A stretch of DNA of 64,000 nt from Pegoplata infirma (taxonomy: Eukaryota; Arthropoda; Insecta; Diptera; Anthomyiidae), in assembly GCA_963921195.1 (NCBI GenBank), contig OY992538.1, positions 80,748,093-80,812,092 on the forward strand, in the 5' to 3' direction. The position numbers were made by a program, and so were the translations under genes. The notes beneath the pieces were generated by a model. That model saw only the letters and a program-made list of their open reading frames with translations. It made no database searches and had not been told where the DNA came from. Positions 23,166 to 33,860 of the stretch are shown one piece after another (position 1 is the stretch's first letter; every line of letters begins with the position of its first letter).

Positions 23166-23470
23166 AAAATATAATTCTTACTGTGATATTATTTAAATTT
23201 TCACCTTCAATTTTGTAATGCTGTTGGAAAAAAGAAAAATTTAGAAAACTTGCTACCAGATAATCTAAAACATGGTTCATAAAAAATTCAAATTCATCAT
23301 AAACTTTTGTACATTTAAACATGATGAATAGGGCAAATTTCTAACAAACAAAAAAAAATAGTTTTACCCAAAACACTTTTCAACATAAATTTACAGGTAA
23401 ATATTTGGAAATTCCTTTACAATTTTCGTAAATTTATAAAATGGAAATGAAACACTACTTACACAAATAA
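23166..23470. other. A/T-rich DNA, no gene seen
   Basis: No second copy was noticed. A 61-residue minus-strand ORF (23137-23322) starts inside the tandem repeat and has no family resemblance. Confidence 0.4.
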
Positions 23471-23479
23471 AGTTAGGCC

Positions 23480-23672
23480 ATACAGAGCGAGAGAGAGTGT
23501 GAAAGCTTTTTTTTTGTGTTAGACATGGAGTATGCTACAGAATGCGCCTGCGTTTCAAAATTTTTCTTCTTACCGACTGGTAGGTACCATAAGATTTTTA
23601 AAGGTAAATTTTCACATTTTCAAATATTGAGTAAAACAGTTGAGTATTTAAAAGCGTAACGAGAAGTTGGAT
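23480..23672 (+). promoter_or_regulatory. Candidate fly core promoter: GAGA tract, initiator and DPE
   Basis: A GAGA tract ('gagcgagagagag', 23485-23497) lies about 140 bp upstream of 'acagtt' (23636-23641), which matches the fly initiator TCAKTY at five of six positions with A+1 at 23638. At exactly +28 to +32 (23665-23669) stands 'agttg', a full match to the downstream promoter element RGWYV. There is no TATA box at -30, as is usual for DPE promoters. The region does not appear elsewhere in the window. What is seen is the motifs and their spacing; that it is used as a promoter is inferred. Confidence 0.4.
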
Positions 23673-24393
23673 ATAAAATTCTTAAACGGATAAACGATTC
23701 AGAATTTTAAACGGTTTAAATATTTAAAGTGTTTCAAAGTGAATATTAAACAAAACAAAAGTGAAATTTAAAAAAAATACAGTAAAAAAATATAATAATA
23801 AAAAAATGGGAAAAAAAAAATAAATTGAGTAGAAAAATTTAAAACTACTCTCAAACTTCTATTTTTTAAATATAAATAAAACAAACAAAAATCCACCCAC
23901 TTCAAACGAAAAAATTCAAATTCCCTAAAAAAAAAATTATATGGAAAAATAAAAATTTTTCCAAATAATTTATACTGAATTTTAGTTTTTTGTTTACAAA
24001 AACAGTATCAATGTAGTATTTGCTTTAAAGTGCTATAAATCTGTTATACAAGTGTTATAAAATTGTTTAAATATTTATTTAAAATTTTCAACTAAAAGAA
24101 AACGAAAAAAAAAAAATTAAAAATAAATTAAAATATAGTGAGTGTAGATATTAAAAATTAAATTTTATTACTATTTTTATAACCACCATTTTTAAAGTGA
24201 ATTTCTAAAATGTGTTTATGAATCTTTATGCAAATATGTATTTAAAATAATTGTTTATCTTATCATGAATTTATTAATTCTGTATTCATTGTTGGTGGTG
24301 TGCTAAAAATTGAATAAAAAAACACACTATTTAGAAAGAAATCGATTAATGATCCAGATCGACAGAATTTTTTACCCTACATCAATTTTAATG
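23638..24393 (+). other. Candidate untranslated first exon ending at a GTAAGT splice donor
   Basis: Downstream of the candidate start site are about 756 bases with the A-rich, 'aaacaaaacaaaagtgaaat' texture of fly 5' leaders. ATGs here open only very short frames (for example at about 23805 and 23940), which fits a leader rather than a coding exon. It ends 'ttttaatg|gtaagtttaa' with a consensus donor at 24394. If real, the ATG at 24391-24393 could be the start codon or simply leader, and the acceptor lies outside the window. RNA evidence would be decisive. Confidence 0.35.
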
Positions 24394-25046
24394 GTAAGTT
24401 TAATTCACATTTCTAAAATTTTATAGTCAAATTTAAAATAAATTAAAATATAATTGCTTTTTAAAGGAAAATTTTTGATAATATTCTTTATATTCTTCGT
24501 TCTTGGAATTTTATTAGGATATTAAAATTTTAATTTATAGTTTTAGTTTAATTCGATTGTTAAAGATTCTATATAACCAAACGCAAATTAGATATATGAT
24601 TGCGGCAATCATTACGCTTTGCTACATGCTCAATCGGTCCAGTGCACACTGGACCGAGATGGTATTAAGTATGACTTGCTGCAACTTATCTTTTAGTATG
24701 ACTTGCTGCACCTTGTCTGTAATTTTTGTAAAAATCAGTACACCCATTCTCTTGGAATGATCAATCAAATATAAAATATGTATGTGTTTTTTTATGTATT
24801 TATTTGACCAAAGGAAGTACAACTTGTAAATGGGTATGAACAGCTCTTTTTTCCTATTTTTTTTTGATGATTTTTTGATATTTTTATTTAAATTTTGAAA
24901 AATTGTTCCATTTGAAATAATTTTTCCAAAATGTTCCGCGACATAATCCAAAACTTAGGATGCCAAAATGTTCGTTGGTTTACTAGCTTTCAGACTGACC
25001 TGCCCGCTTTTGCCCGTTTTTTCATCTGCGTATAAAATATCAATAG
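24394..25046. other. A/T-rich DNA with a 9-bp-stem hairpin and a short direct repeat
   Basis: 'cggtccagt' and 'actggaccg' pair around a 4-base loop at 24635-24656. Just after it, 'agtatgacttgctgca' is repeated at about 24668 and 24697. A 109-residue minus-strand ORF (24622-24951) and a 67-residue plus-strand ORF overlap these features and have no recognisable domain. Confidence 0.5.
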
Positions 25047-25054
25047 AAAGGGAG

Positions 25055-26531
25055 TAGGGCTGCCAATACCGGACCGGTATTAGAAAATCGGTATTTCGAT
25101 ATTGGGAAATTTTCAATACCGAATTTTCGGTATTTTCGGTATTCATAAAAAAAATATTTTTTAATTAATTTCATAGATTTATTTACTTAATAAGCGTATC
25201 CTTGAAGTCCTCAAAGTGTTACAAAAAAATACCAACAATAGTTCTTCAAGTTTTTTAAGTCTCAAAAATGGTGGTCAAAATCTGCTGCAAAATAACACGT
25301 TTTTATTAAAATTTTAATAAAAAATTTCGTTCGGATTTTTGCCCTCTTTCCAATAAAGCAAAAATTGAAGTCCAATTACATTGCTAAAATTTTGTATATG
25401 GGTAGAAGTGAGTTAAATCTTGAAGCTAATGCAAAACAGTTGACAAAAATATTGGCTTTTAACCGTTTCCTGCGTTTTATTGCCCCCTGTAAAATTAATA
25501 AAATAGTCTATTCATACTTATTCATCTAAGGGCTTGTAACTCATAACAATATAATCAATGATTAAGGCTAATCAGTGTTTGCAAACGTCATATTTATATG
25601 AAAATAAACAATGATTAGTATTAATCATTGATTAGCTTTAGACTTGTGCCTTATCGTTCAATTGAGTGAGTGCTCATTTTCGTTCATTTCAGATAAAAGA
25701 CCTAGTTCGTTCATCTAGTTCAATCGCTCTTTCGGCATTTTAGTTCAATAGTTCGTGAACGAATCATTTTGATCATATCTATTGGTCGTTCATCTAGTTC
25801 AAATCGGTCAATTTTGGATTTCGTTCAACAGTTCGTTATCGAATCATTTGGATCATGTCTTTTGTTTTGGGTTTCTTTAAAAAAATACAAAAATTAAAAA
25901 AAAAAAACAAAAAAAAAAATATATATACAATTTTTGTAAAAAAAAAGCATAAATGATGAGAAAACGCGACAAAAGAGGAGAAAAAAACTAACGCGTAACG
26001 ACAAAATTGACAAAAAAAAAATGAACGACAGAACTGAAAGATTAAAATGAAGTAATGACCAATTGAGCTGAATGAACGAAAATACCTAAAAGAGCTGAAA
26101 TGAACGAACTAGATAAACCGCTCAGTTAAGTGAATAGTTAAATTGAACTAGTTCGTTCGTGAACGACACAACTCTAATTTTATTGAGAAACAAAATTTCA
26201 TAAACACACCAAAATAATTGTTTGACGTAAAAATCACGGCACCACTTTGAATAATAATAACTTTTATATTTAAAAATACGAGTTGTATTATAAAAGGAAT
26301 TTCGAAATCATACTTTTTTTGAAAACTAAGGAAATTTTACAATAAACTGATAACATACAAATTATTTTCTTGATTTTTTTTTTTTTTTGGAAATCGTCAT
26401 ATACATTTTAACTAAAAAAGTTGTATGCAATACCGAAATCGAAATTGACTAAAAATCGGTATTTCGAATTAGAAAAAAGGCATCGAATTTCGACGAATTC
26501 GGTATTACCGAATTCAGTATTGGCAGCCCTA
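25055..26531. mobile_element. hAT-type element, 1477 bp, TAGGGCTGCCAATAC ends
   Basis: Fifteen-base terminal inverted repeats 'tagggctgccaatac' and 'gtattggcagcccta', with the exact 8-bp duplication AAAGGGAG (25047-25054 and 26532-26539). The subterminal regions are dense in 'cggtatt/aataccg' copies. The middle (about 25650-26170) is a second inverted structure rich in 'gttcgttcatctagttcaat' and 'gaactagttcgttcgtg'. No transposase is visible. Confidence 0.85.
25640..26174. mobile_element. Nested TIR element with TAGACTTGTG / CACAACTCTA ends
   Basis: Left 'tagacttgtgccttatcg' and right 'cgacacaactcta' are imperfect inverted ends. Both subterminal stretches carry repeats of 'gttcgt/acgaac' and 'tagttcaa'. 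The flanks 'attagctt' and 'attttatt' agree at six of eight positions, so a hAT-like 8-bp duplication is possible but not convincing. Confidence 0.45.
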
Positions 26532-26539
26532 AAAGGGAG

Positions 26540-26784
26540 ACGAACAAATCGAAAGTTGTTAAAATGAGCCTCTTTTAATTGAAATAAATTAATTTTATGA
26601 ATTAACAATTTTCAAGTTTTTCCCAAAGTACATACATAGTGTTTTTCTTTATTAATAAAATGAAACCCGGTTACACAAAAACCCGAATACACAAAAACCG
26701 GTTACGAGAAAACCCGGTTACATGAAAAATAGTTTTTTATCGTATTAAAATTTGTTTTCAATGCATTGCAAAAAAAAAAAACGG
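26540..26784. repeat. A/T-rich DNA with a short 'acccggttac' tandem
   Basis: 'aaacccggttacacaaaaac' and variants occur four times at 26662-26726. Confidence 0.6.
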
Positions 26785-27258
26785 TTAGGCGGTCCAGACA
26801 GTTTTTTGAAAGAGTGTGGAACTTTTGATAACGATGAGTTAAAAAAAGAGAAATTTTTTTTTATTATTTTTTTTCAATTTTTGGTATTTCAATTCCATTT
26901 GTGTAAACGGGCACAAGCAGGTAAGTTTTTTGTAAAGTGGGGTTAAAAGGGATAATTCTGGCCCATACAGTGTTTTGAAAGGGCGTTAAACTTTCGATAA
27001 CTTTAAATTTGAAAAGGGTTTTTCAAAAAAAGAAAATTTGTTTCCAATTTTTTATAAACTCTTATTTCAATTAAATTTTTGAAAACGGTCACACTTGGGC
27101 AACTTTTTTGGAAAGTGTGAATAAAATGGATAATTCTGGCCCAGACAGTTTTTTGAAAGGGTGTGAAACTTAAAAAAAAAACTATTTTTTAAAATTTTTT
27201 ATAAACTCTTATTTCAATTCAATTTTTAAAAACGGGCACAAGCGGGCAAGTTTTAAAA
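26785..27258. repeat. Three tandem copies of a ~170-180 bp unit
   Basis: 'ggtccagacagttttttgaa', 'ggcccatacagtgttttgaa' and 'ggcccagacagttttttgaa' start units at about 26792, 26961 and 27139. Each ends near 'acgggcacaagcgggcaagt' or its variants. A 64-residue ORF at 26752-26946 is part of the first copy. Confidence 0.8.
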
Positions 27259-27900
27259 CCGGAAAAATAAAAAAAAAATGGTAAACATACAAGAAAAAAT
27301 GGTAAATATGTTTAAAAAATGGTAAATTTACAAACCAAAATGGTAAATTTACAAAAAAAAAATTTTATTTTGTTAAACAACATAAATCCTCGTAATAAAA
27401 TCATTTTTGTAAAATAACTGTTTTTTTTTTTGTAAATTAACTAGAATCCTCGTTATAAATTTTTCAAAATTTTGTCAACTTTTTTTTAAAATATTTTTCA
27501 ATAAAAAAAAAAAAATTGTCCGGGACTTGGATTTAAAAAAAAAAAATAGAAAATTTACAAAAAAAATTTTTTTTTTTTTTTTTGTTAAACATAAATTTTT
27601 GTATAACATAATTTTTGTAAAATAACAGTTTTTTTTGTAAATCAACTAGAGTCCTCGTAATAAAAACTTTTTTGTAAAATTACAGTCTTTTTTTGTAAAA
27701 TAACCTTTTAAAATGGTAGAATACAATTACGAAAATAAATTTGTAAAATTACCAATAAAACTGTAGTTCTCGTTTGAGCAAAGTACAAGATTTTTTGTTA
27801 AAAAACAAGGAAAATTGTTAAATATTGGTAGAACGGGATTACAAGGCATTTTACCAGGCGTTTTACCAGTTTTTTTTTTTTAGTATAATACTGTTTTCTG
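27259..27900. repeat. TGTAAA-rich repeat, inverted copy of the 30042/62985 family
   Basis: The stretch 'ttgttaaaaaacaagg', 'ttaaatattggtagaacggg' at about 27795-27850 is the reverse complement of about 30085-30140 and about 63015-63080. The rest is 'ggtaaatttac'/'gtaaaataac' low-complexity sequence. Confidence 0.55.
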
Positions 27901-28552
27901 TAAGAAAATGTTGGACACTCAGAATCCGAGACTTTTTCAATAGGAAAAATGTCTCTGAAGCTGATAGGAAAAATGTCTCAAAATCTTATATTTTTTTGTA
28001 GGAAAAATTTCTTAGATTCTTAGACTTTTCAATAGCAAATATATCTCAGAATATATTTGAGCAGGAAATCACCTCAAAATATTTGAAAAAGCACCTTTAA
28101 TTTTTCTCAGGTACTTTCTATAGAATAGTTTTTTAAAACCAGAAATTATTGGTGTAGAAAGAACGTTTTGGTATCTTAGAGTTTTTCTTTATAAAAATAG
28201 AAAAGAAAAAAATATATTTTAGAACCTAAGAAGTTTTCTATGAGGAAAAAGTCACTAAACCTGAGAATTTTTCTGTACAGGAAATTTTTCTAAATATAGA
28301 AATTTTTTGTGGAAAATTGCTTAAGCATATGAGAATTATCTATGTGAAAGTGTAGAAGAATCTGAAAATTTTTCTAAACCATGAAAAAATTGTCGGTATA
28401 AACATTTCTCAAATCTGATATATTTTATATTGGAAAATTGTTTAGAATCTGGGTCTTTTGGTGTCAGAAAAATGTTTCTGAACCAGAGAACTTCTTGGGG
28501 AGAAAAAAAATTCCCCTCCCCAAAACCCAAAAGCTGGATCCCCGCTTGGTCC
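27901..28552. repeat. Degenerate short repeats, possible hAT remnant
   Basis: Loose repeats of 'ggaaaaatgtct' and 'aatctga' resemble the interior of the hAT elements at 20644 and 52904. The end 'ttcccctccccaaaaccc' with 'ctggatccccgcttg' resembles their right end ('cctggatacgtcgctg'). The left end and target duplication were not found. Confidence 0.35.
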
Positions 28553-29700
28553 AATTGCATAACTATAAACTTCTGGCATAATTTCCTTTAAATGTTTTAC
28601 AGTGCCATGTAATCATCAGAATTTTCTTTTAACTATTAAGCACCCAATTTAATGATTTAGATTGAGGAAATGTATAAAACTATTGTTTTTTAGTTTATAA
28701 ACTTTCTTGGCCTTCTTTAAGATATAAAAATAAATTAATATTCAAATGTGTTGTTTTAAGTAATATAAAATTTATTTTAAGTAATATAAAATTTATTTTC
28801 TAAAAATATTTTTTTTTATAAACCATTAATTACTACTTAACATTATTAATTTTACTTAAATAAACAAAGAAAAATAACAAAAAAAAATTCTTTTAATTTT
28901 CCAAAATACATACAAAATAATTAAATGTATTTTCTTTTGTTAATTTTACTTCTTCATTATGAAAAATAAACAAAATTTAAAATCTAAACAAAACAATAAA
29001 CATTAAAATCGTGTGTACACAAAAAAATTCTTAATGGAACTTTGTAATCAAACATATTCGAAAATATGTGTTCAAAGTAGATTTCACTACATATTTTAAA
29101 AACTTTCTTAACTTAAAATCATAATATGCTCTAATATGCACTCTGGAGTTCACTTTCACCAATCACAAATTTTTTTACATCCTGTTTTCTTCCGTGTGTT
29201 AAGATTTAAATTTTTTTGTAACTATTTAAAACCTAGTCAATGTGCTCTATTCACTTATCATTCACATAATTTTTAAAAATTTGATATTATTTCGAGTGTT
29301 AAGATTTTAAAATTTGATTCTTGTAACAATTAAAGATCTAGTTAATATCTTTAATAACGCTAGTTTACAGAGATTTTGATCCACGACATTTTGCACTTTT
29401 TTTTTTGCAAAATCTCGCGCTGAATCCAAAAATGAAGTCCAAAGTTTTAAAAGAAAGAACAGTTTTCGAGATTTGGCTTGGGCTGATGAACTCAGACTAT
29501 ATTCAATCCAAAACTGGAGAGAATCCATAGGGCCATTTCGAAGATATTTCATATTTAAAACCGTCTCCTGAAATTTCTGTTTTGCTACATACGACATTCG
29601 TATTTTGAGGTAGCGATTTAATATTTTCAACTTTTTAAAAAATTGGTTTTTACTTTAAGCCAACACTCAGCGGATGACCCCTACTATTACAGTGATTGTG
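28553..29700. other. A/T-rich DNA, no gene seen
   Basis: Mostly single-copy-like sequence. Bases about 29415-29475 ('ctgaatccaaaaatgaagtc', 'gaacagttttcgagat') resemble 985-1040 of the left fold-back element. A 107-residue minus-strand ORF (29307-29630) overlaps this and is not convincing. Confidence 0.4.
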
Positions 29701-29706
29701 TTAGCA

Positions 29707-29874
29707 TTAGTAAAATAGGTTATGAGGAGAAGGAAAGAGGGAGTAGTATTTGTAGACATTTAATATGAATTTTTCTAAATTATAGCCGACAGGGAAGCCC
29801 TCTGCGGGTGGTTTATTCCACATATGAATAGTTCGACCGAGAAACGAGCTTTCACTGTAATGTGTTGTGCGTTG
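29707..29874 (-). pseudogene. C-terminal fragment of a non-LTR retrotransposon ORF
   Basis: The minus strand reads HYSESSFLGRTIHMWNKPP then AEGFPVGYNLEKF and ends at a stop codon (29707-29709). The pattern 'sF..RT..lWN.LP...FP..yn...F...v..yl' is the typical C-terminal tail of reverse transcriptases of jockey-like and related non-LTR elements. The frame is open for about 55 codons. Nothing upstream on the same strand is recognisable, because an A-run and unrelated sequence follow. It is therefore a small relic, too short to classify to clade and unrelated to the RTE element at 48401. Confidence 0.65.
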
Positions 29875-30041
29875 TTACTCAAAAAAAAAAAAAAATATGT
29901 CTCCGGACCAAATATGTGGATTTCATTCGTTTAGGTTTTAGATTAAAGGTAATTATATGCATAATTAATTCAACACACAACATTTTTCAATCTAATTATT
30001 GCCTTAGAAGTTATCGATTTATCGACAATTTTACTTAAATT

Positions 30042-30547
30042 TCACATACAAAAAAAACTTGTAAAATTACTAGAAAAAGTCTCGTAATCTATTTTATCAA
30101 TATTTGACAGTTTTTTTGTTTTTTAACAAACAATTTTCGATCGAAATTTACATTTTTTTTAATTTTACAATTTTTTTTTGTAATTTTACAAATTTCCAAG
30201 GTAGTTTTACAAAAAAAAATTTAATAAATTCACGCGAATTCCTTGTAAGTTGTATTGGTATTCTTGGTAAAAATCTTGCAAAAATACAAAAAAGTCCGTA
30301 ATATTTACTAGGAATTCTCTTTCGTAAAATAGGAGGTAGCAAAAAATCTAGTTAAGTCACTAGAACTCCTTGAAAATTTTATCGCGTCAAAAAAGTTGTA
30401 AATTTACAAATTGATTGGTAAAAACCTTGTAAAATTACAAAATCATTGGTAAAAAGATTGTAAAATTCCTAGTAATTCTTGTCAAATATGAGGTAGCAAA
30501 AAAAATTATAAGTTTTCTTGTAAGTTAACATTGTTTTTTTTTAAGTG
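30042..30547. mobile_element. T/A-rich TIR element, copy A
   Basis: Left 'cacatacaaaaaaaacttgt' and right 'ttttttttaagtgta' are the ends. It shares 'aaagtctcgtaat', 'tttccaaggtagttttacaa' and 'ggtaaaaaccttgtaaaatt' with copy B (62985-63372) and an inverted relative at 27780-27850. Internal repeats are 'ttgtaaaattacaa' palindromes. Two overlapping ORFs on opposite strands (64-65 residues) are chance. Confidence 0.6.
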
Positions 30548-31024
30548 TAAACAAGAAAATGTTGAAAAAAAACTTGTTAAAAAAGTTTGTAAAAGAAATT
30601 AAACAAAAAATCCTTGAAAAAAACTTTCCCGAATTTTTCTGTTTCGTTAAAAATATTTTTGTACTTGTTAAAATACAATTCGGTATCCAATTCTATTCCA
30701 GCAGCCTTATTTAAGGATTTTGAATTTTTAGGTTATGTAGAATGTACCAACAAAACCCTGCATTTCAGAATGGTTTCACCTTAAATTCTAGTGTTGATAA
30801 CAAGTTTTAAAACACTCAAAATAATTACTCTGCTAAAATACAGAGATACTCTGCTGAGCCAGCAGAAAATACCATAGATTTCCAACCAGCAAGATTTTTT
30901 GTTATTTTACGAAGAAAACTCTGTAAAACGATTTCGATAAAAAAAACTGTAAATTTACAGAATTATCTGTAAAGGCGACAAGAATTTTACCAAGAAGCAT
31001 GAAAAGTAATAACTAGACACAAAA
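30548..31024. repeat. A/T-rich repeat fragments
   Basis: Bases about 30755-30800 ('ggtttcaccttaaattctag') match the 'ggtttcaccttaaattcacg' phrase at 42955 and 46930. 'ctgtaaatttacag' at about 30948 is a short palindrome. No gene. Confidence 0.45.
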
Positions 31025-31575
31025 TAAAGGCAAATGCCATCATTTATATGAGCCCGCTTAAATGTTTCACACGCGAATGTTTAACTTTGTAGAAATTATT
31101 TATAAATTCGCTTGATATTCTCATGGTTCTTTTTTCATAAACTTCTCATTTTCAGTTCCACATTTGAGAAGGGTCATTCTAATAAACCCTTATAAAATTA
31201 AAGGGGAATCGTTTAAGAATGCCTTGACTTTCTTATATATCTTTTTAATGCGCTTGATTACACAACGGTCACTATTTGATTCCTAATCAATTTCTCCGTT
31301 CTTAATGTGCAAGTTGTGTTGACAATTGGGAAATGTTATCGTGTAAATTTGCCCGCTTTAATGCTTCCAAATTGTAAATTTCCTTTTTTTATTTTTGATT
31401 TGTTTTTCTTATATATCTTTTAAATGCGCTTGATAACACAACGGTCACTATTTGATTCCTGATCATTTTCTCCGTTCTTAATGTGCAAGGTTTGTTGACA
31501 GTTGGGAAATGCCATCATGTAAATTTGCCCGCTTTAATGCTTCCAAATTGTAAATTTACTTTTTTTATTTTTGTG
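31025..31575. repeat. ~179-bp tandem repeat, two clear copies and one degraded
   Basis: 'cacaacggtcactatttgat' recurs at about 31262 and 31439, followed in both by 'tctccgttcttaatgtgcaa' and 'tttgcccgctttaatgcttc'. A degraded third copy begins near 31028 with 'gccatcatttatatgagccc'. Confidence 0.8.
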
Positions 31576-31915
31576 AAAATTACGAGTTCCTCCAATTTTG
31601 CACGACATCCTCGTAAAATTTAGCACCTTTTATTGTAATTTAAGACGCTTTTTAAAGAGGGGTTGAAATACTTGGAAGTTTTTTGAAGGAATTTTAATTT
31701 AAAAACTGAATTACAGAGCAATAGTAAAATTTCAGATGAAATTTAGTATGGTTACGAGAAAACAACGAAGTATTTTTAAAATCTGTATTTTAACAAAAAA
31801 ACTCTATTATCTGTTCATTTTAGTCAATTTTTTAAGGACTGACTTAAAAGTCTACTAAGATATGCGTTTAAAAGGTTAAAATATTCTAGGAATATTTTTT
31901 GCATCAAATTTCACT
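31576..31915. other. A/T-rich DNA, nothing recognised
   Basis: No ORF or repeat boundary was identified up to about 31850, where the palindrome arm begins. Confidence 0.35.
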
Positions 31916-33060
31916 AGGGGTCTTCACAGGCAAAAAGTTAAACCGGTCTGTAGACAATGTCTAAAAATTAAAAATTGTAAAGTCTTATTAATTTTTGATA
32001 TACATATATGCCGGAAACTGTTTAAGATTGTATGCAACAAATATAGGATAATGGTCTGGGGGGTGGACCCTTCCAGCACAAGATGACAGTATTTGGTTAG
32101 TGCAGTAAAATCCCAAAAGGGCTTGGCGCTGGGTGGGTACAGTAGGTTTTTATGGCCCACTGATTTTTTGTTTTATTTGTCCAAAGAGGTTTATACAAAC
32201 GAAAAAACTAATGCTTATGTTACTCTGAGCCTAAAATTGAACTCAGGTGTCTTCAGTAGAATTAAATGGGTATAATTTTTCTACAGTACATTAACATTCG
32301 ATCTCCACTTTTTGGGTAATTTTAGTCCTTTTGTTAAGAAATGAAAATAAAAGTCTCCTTAGATTTGCTTTAAAAGGGTTTTACAACACACAGCGCCAAG
32401 CCCTTTGGGTGGCTTAAATTTGAAAAATAATAAAACTAGTGTCCGTTTTTTGGTATTTTTTGTAAGCTGGTAAATCTTTCTGTCACTAAAGATCCCTATT
32501 GAAATTGAATGAAAAACATTCGTAAAACCCTTTTAAAGCAAATCTAAGAAGACTTTTTTGTCATTTCTTAACAAAAGGACTAAAATAACCCAAAAAATGG
32601 AGATAGAAGTTTAATGTATCCTAGAAAAATTGTACCCATTAAACTCTACTGAAGACATATGAGTTAAATTTTAGGTTCAGAGTAACATAAATATTATTTT
32701 TTTCGTTTTTTAAACCTTTTTGGACAAATAAAACAACAAATCAGTGGGCGATAGAAACCTACTATACCCACCCAGTGCCAAGCCCTTTTGGGATTTTACT
32801 GCACTAACCAAATACTGTCATTCTGTGCTGGAAGGGTCCACCCCCAGACCACTATCCTTTATTTGTTGCATACAATCGTAAACAGTTTCCGGCATATACA
32901 TCAAAAATTAATTAGACTACAATTTTTAATTTTTTGGCATTTTCTACAGACCGGTTTAACTTTCCGCCTGTGAAGACCCCTAGTGAAATTTGATGCAAAA
33001 AATAATCCTAGAACATTTTAACCCTTTAAACTCATATAGACTTTTAAGTCATTCCTTAAA
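31850..33060. repeat. Long inverted repeat (palindrome), arms of ~460 bp
   Basis: Bases about 31915-32382 and about 32545-33000 are inverted copies ('gtggacccttccagcaca' against 'gtgctggaagggtccaccc'; 'aaagcaaatctaagaagact' against 'agtctccttagatttgcttt'). The spacer is about 160 bp. The ORFs called on both strands here are copies of one another and are not genes. Confidence 0.8.
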
Positions 33061-33860
33061 ATAAGGACTAAAATTACCCAAAAACAAGGCAGATAGAGGG
33101 TTAATATATTATAGAAAAATAATCTCCATCAAATTCTACTGGAGATATCTAAGTTCAATTTTAGGCTCAGATTAATATATACTTTATTTTTCTCGACTTT
33201 TCTCAAACACCCTTGGGGAAAAAAAAAATTCAGTGGGCCATAAAAATCGACGGTACCCACACAGTGCCAAACCCTTTGGGGGTTTTACTATACTAACCAA
33301 ATACTATCATCCTCAGCTGGAAGGGTCCACCCCCCAGACTAATATCCTATATTTGTTGCTCACAATCGTAAACAGTTTCTGCCATAAATATGAAAAATGA
33401 ATTAGACTTTACATTTTTAAATTTTTAGGCATTTTCTGCAGACCGGTCGAACTTTCCGCCAGTGAAGATCCCAAGTGAAATTTGATGGATAAAATATTCG
33501 TAGAATATTTTAACCCTTTAAACGCATATCTTATGAGACTTTTGAGTCATTTCTGGAAAAAAGGACTAAAATGACCCAAAAACAGGGCAGATAGAGGGTT
33601 AATATATTCTAGAAAAATAATCCCCATCAAATTCTATTATAGACATCTGAGCTCAATTTTAGACTAATAGTAACATAAACATTATTTTTTTCGACTTTTT
33701 TAACCCCCTTTTGGAAAAAAAATAAAAATTTCGGTGGGCCATAAAAATCGACTGTACCCACACAGCGCCAAACCCTATGGGGGTTTTACTATACTAACCA
33801 AATACTATCATTCTGTCTTGGTTTGGTCCACCCCCCAGACCATGGCCTTCAAATTGTTGC
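32636..33860. repeat. ~495-bp tandem repeats, about two and a half copies
   Basis: The right palindrome arm is itself the first of a direct series. 'gaagggtccacccc', 'gttgca', 'cagaccggt' and 'tagagggttaatatatt' recur with spacings of about 489 and 498 bp. The last copy breaks off at about 33855 within 'ccaccccccagaccatgg'. Confidence 0.8.

Noticed and set aside
24622..24951. 109-residue minus-strand ORF
   Set aside because: It spans a hairpin and a short tandem repeat and is Lys/Ile-rich; chance.
29307..29630. 107-residue minus-strand ORF
   Set aside because: It overlaps sequence related to the fold-back element at 950-1040 and shows no domain.
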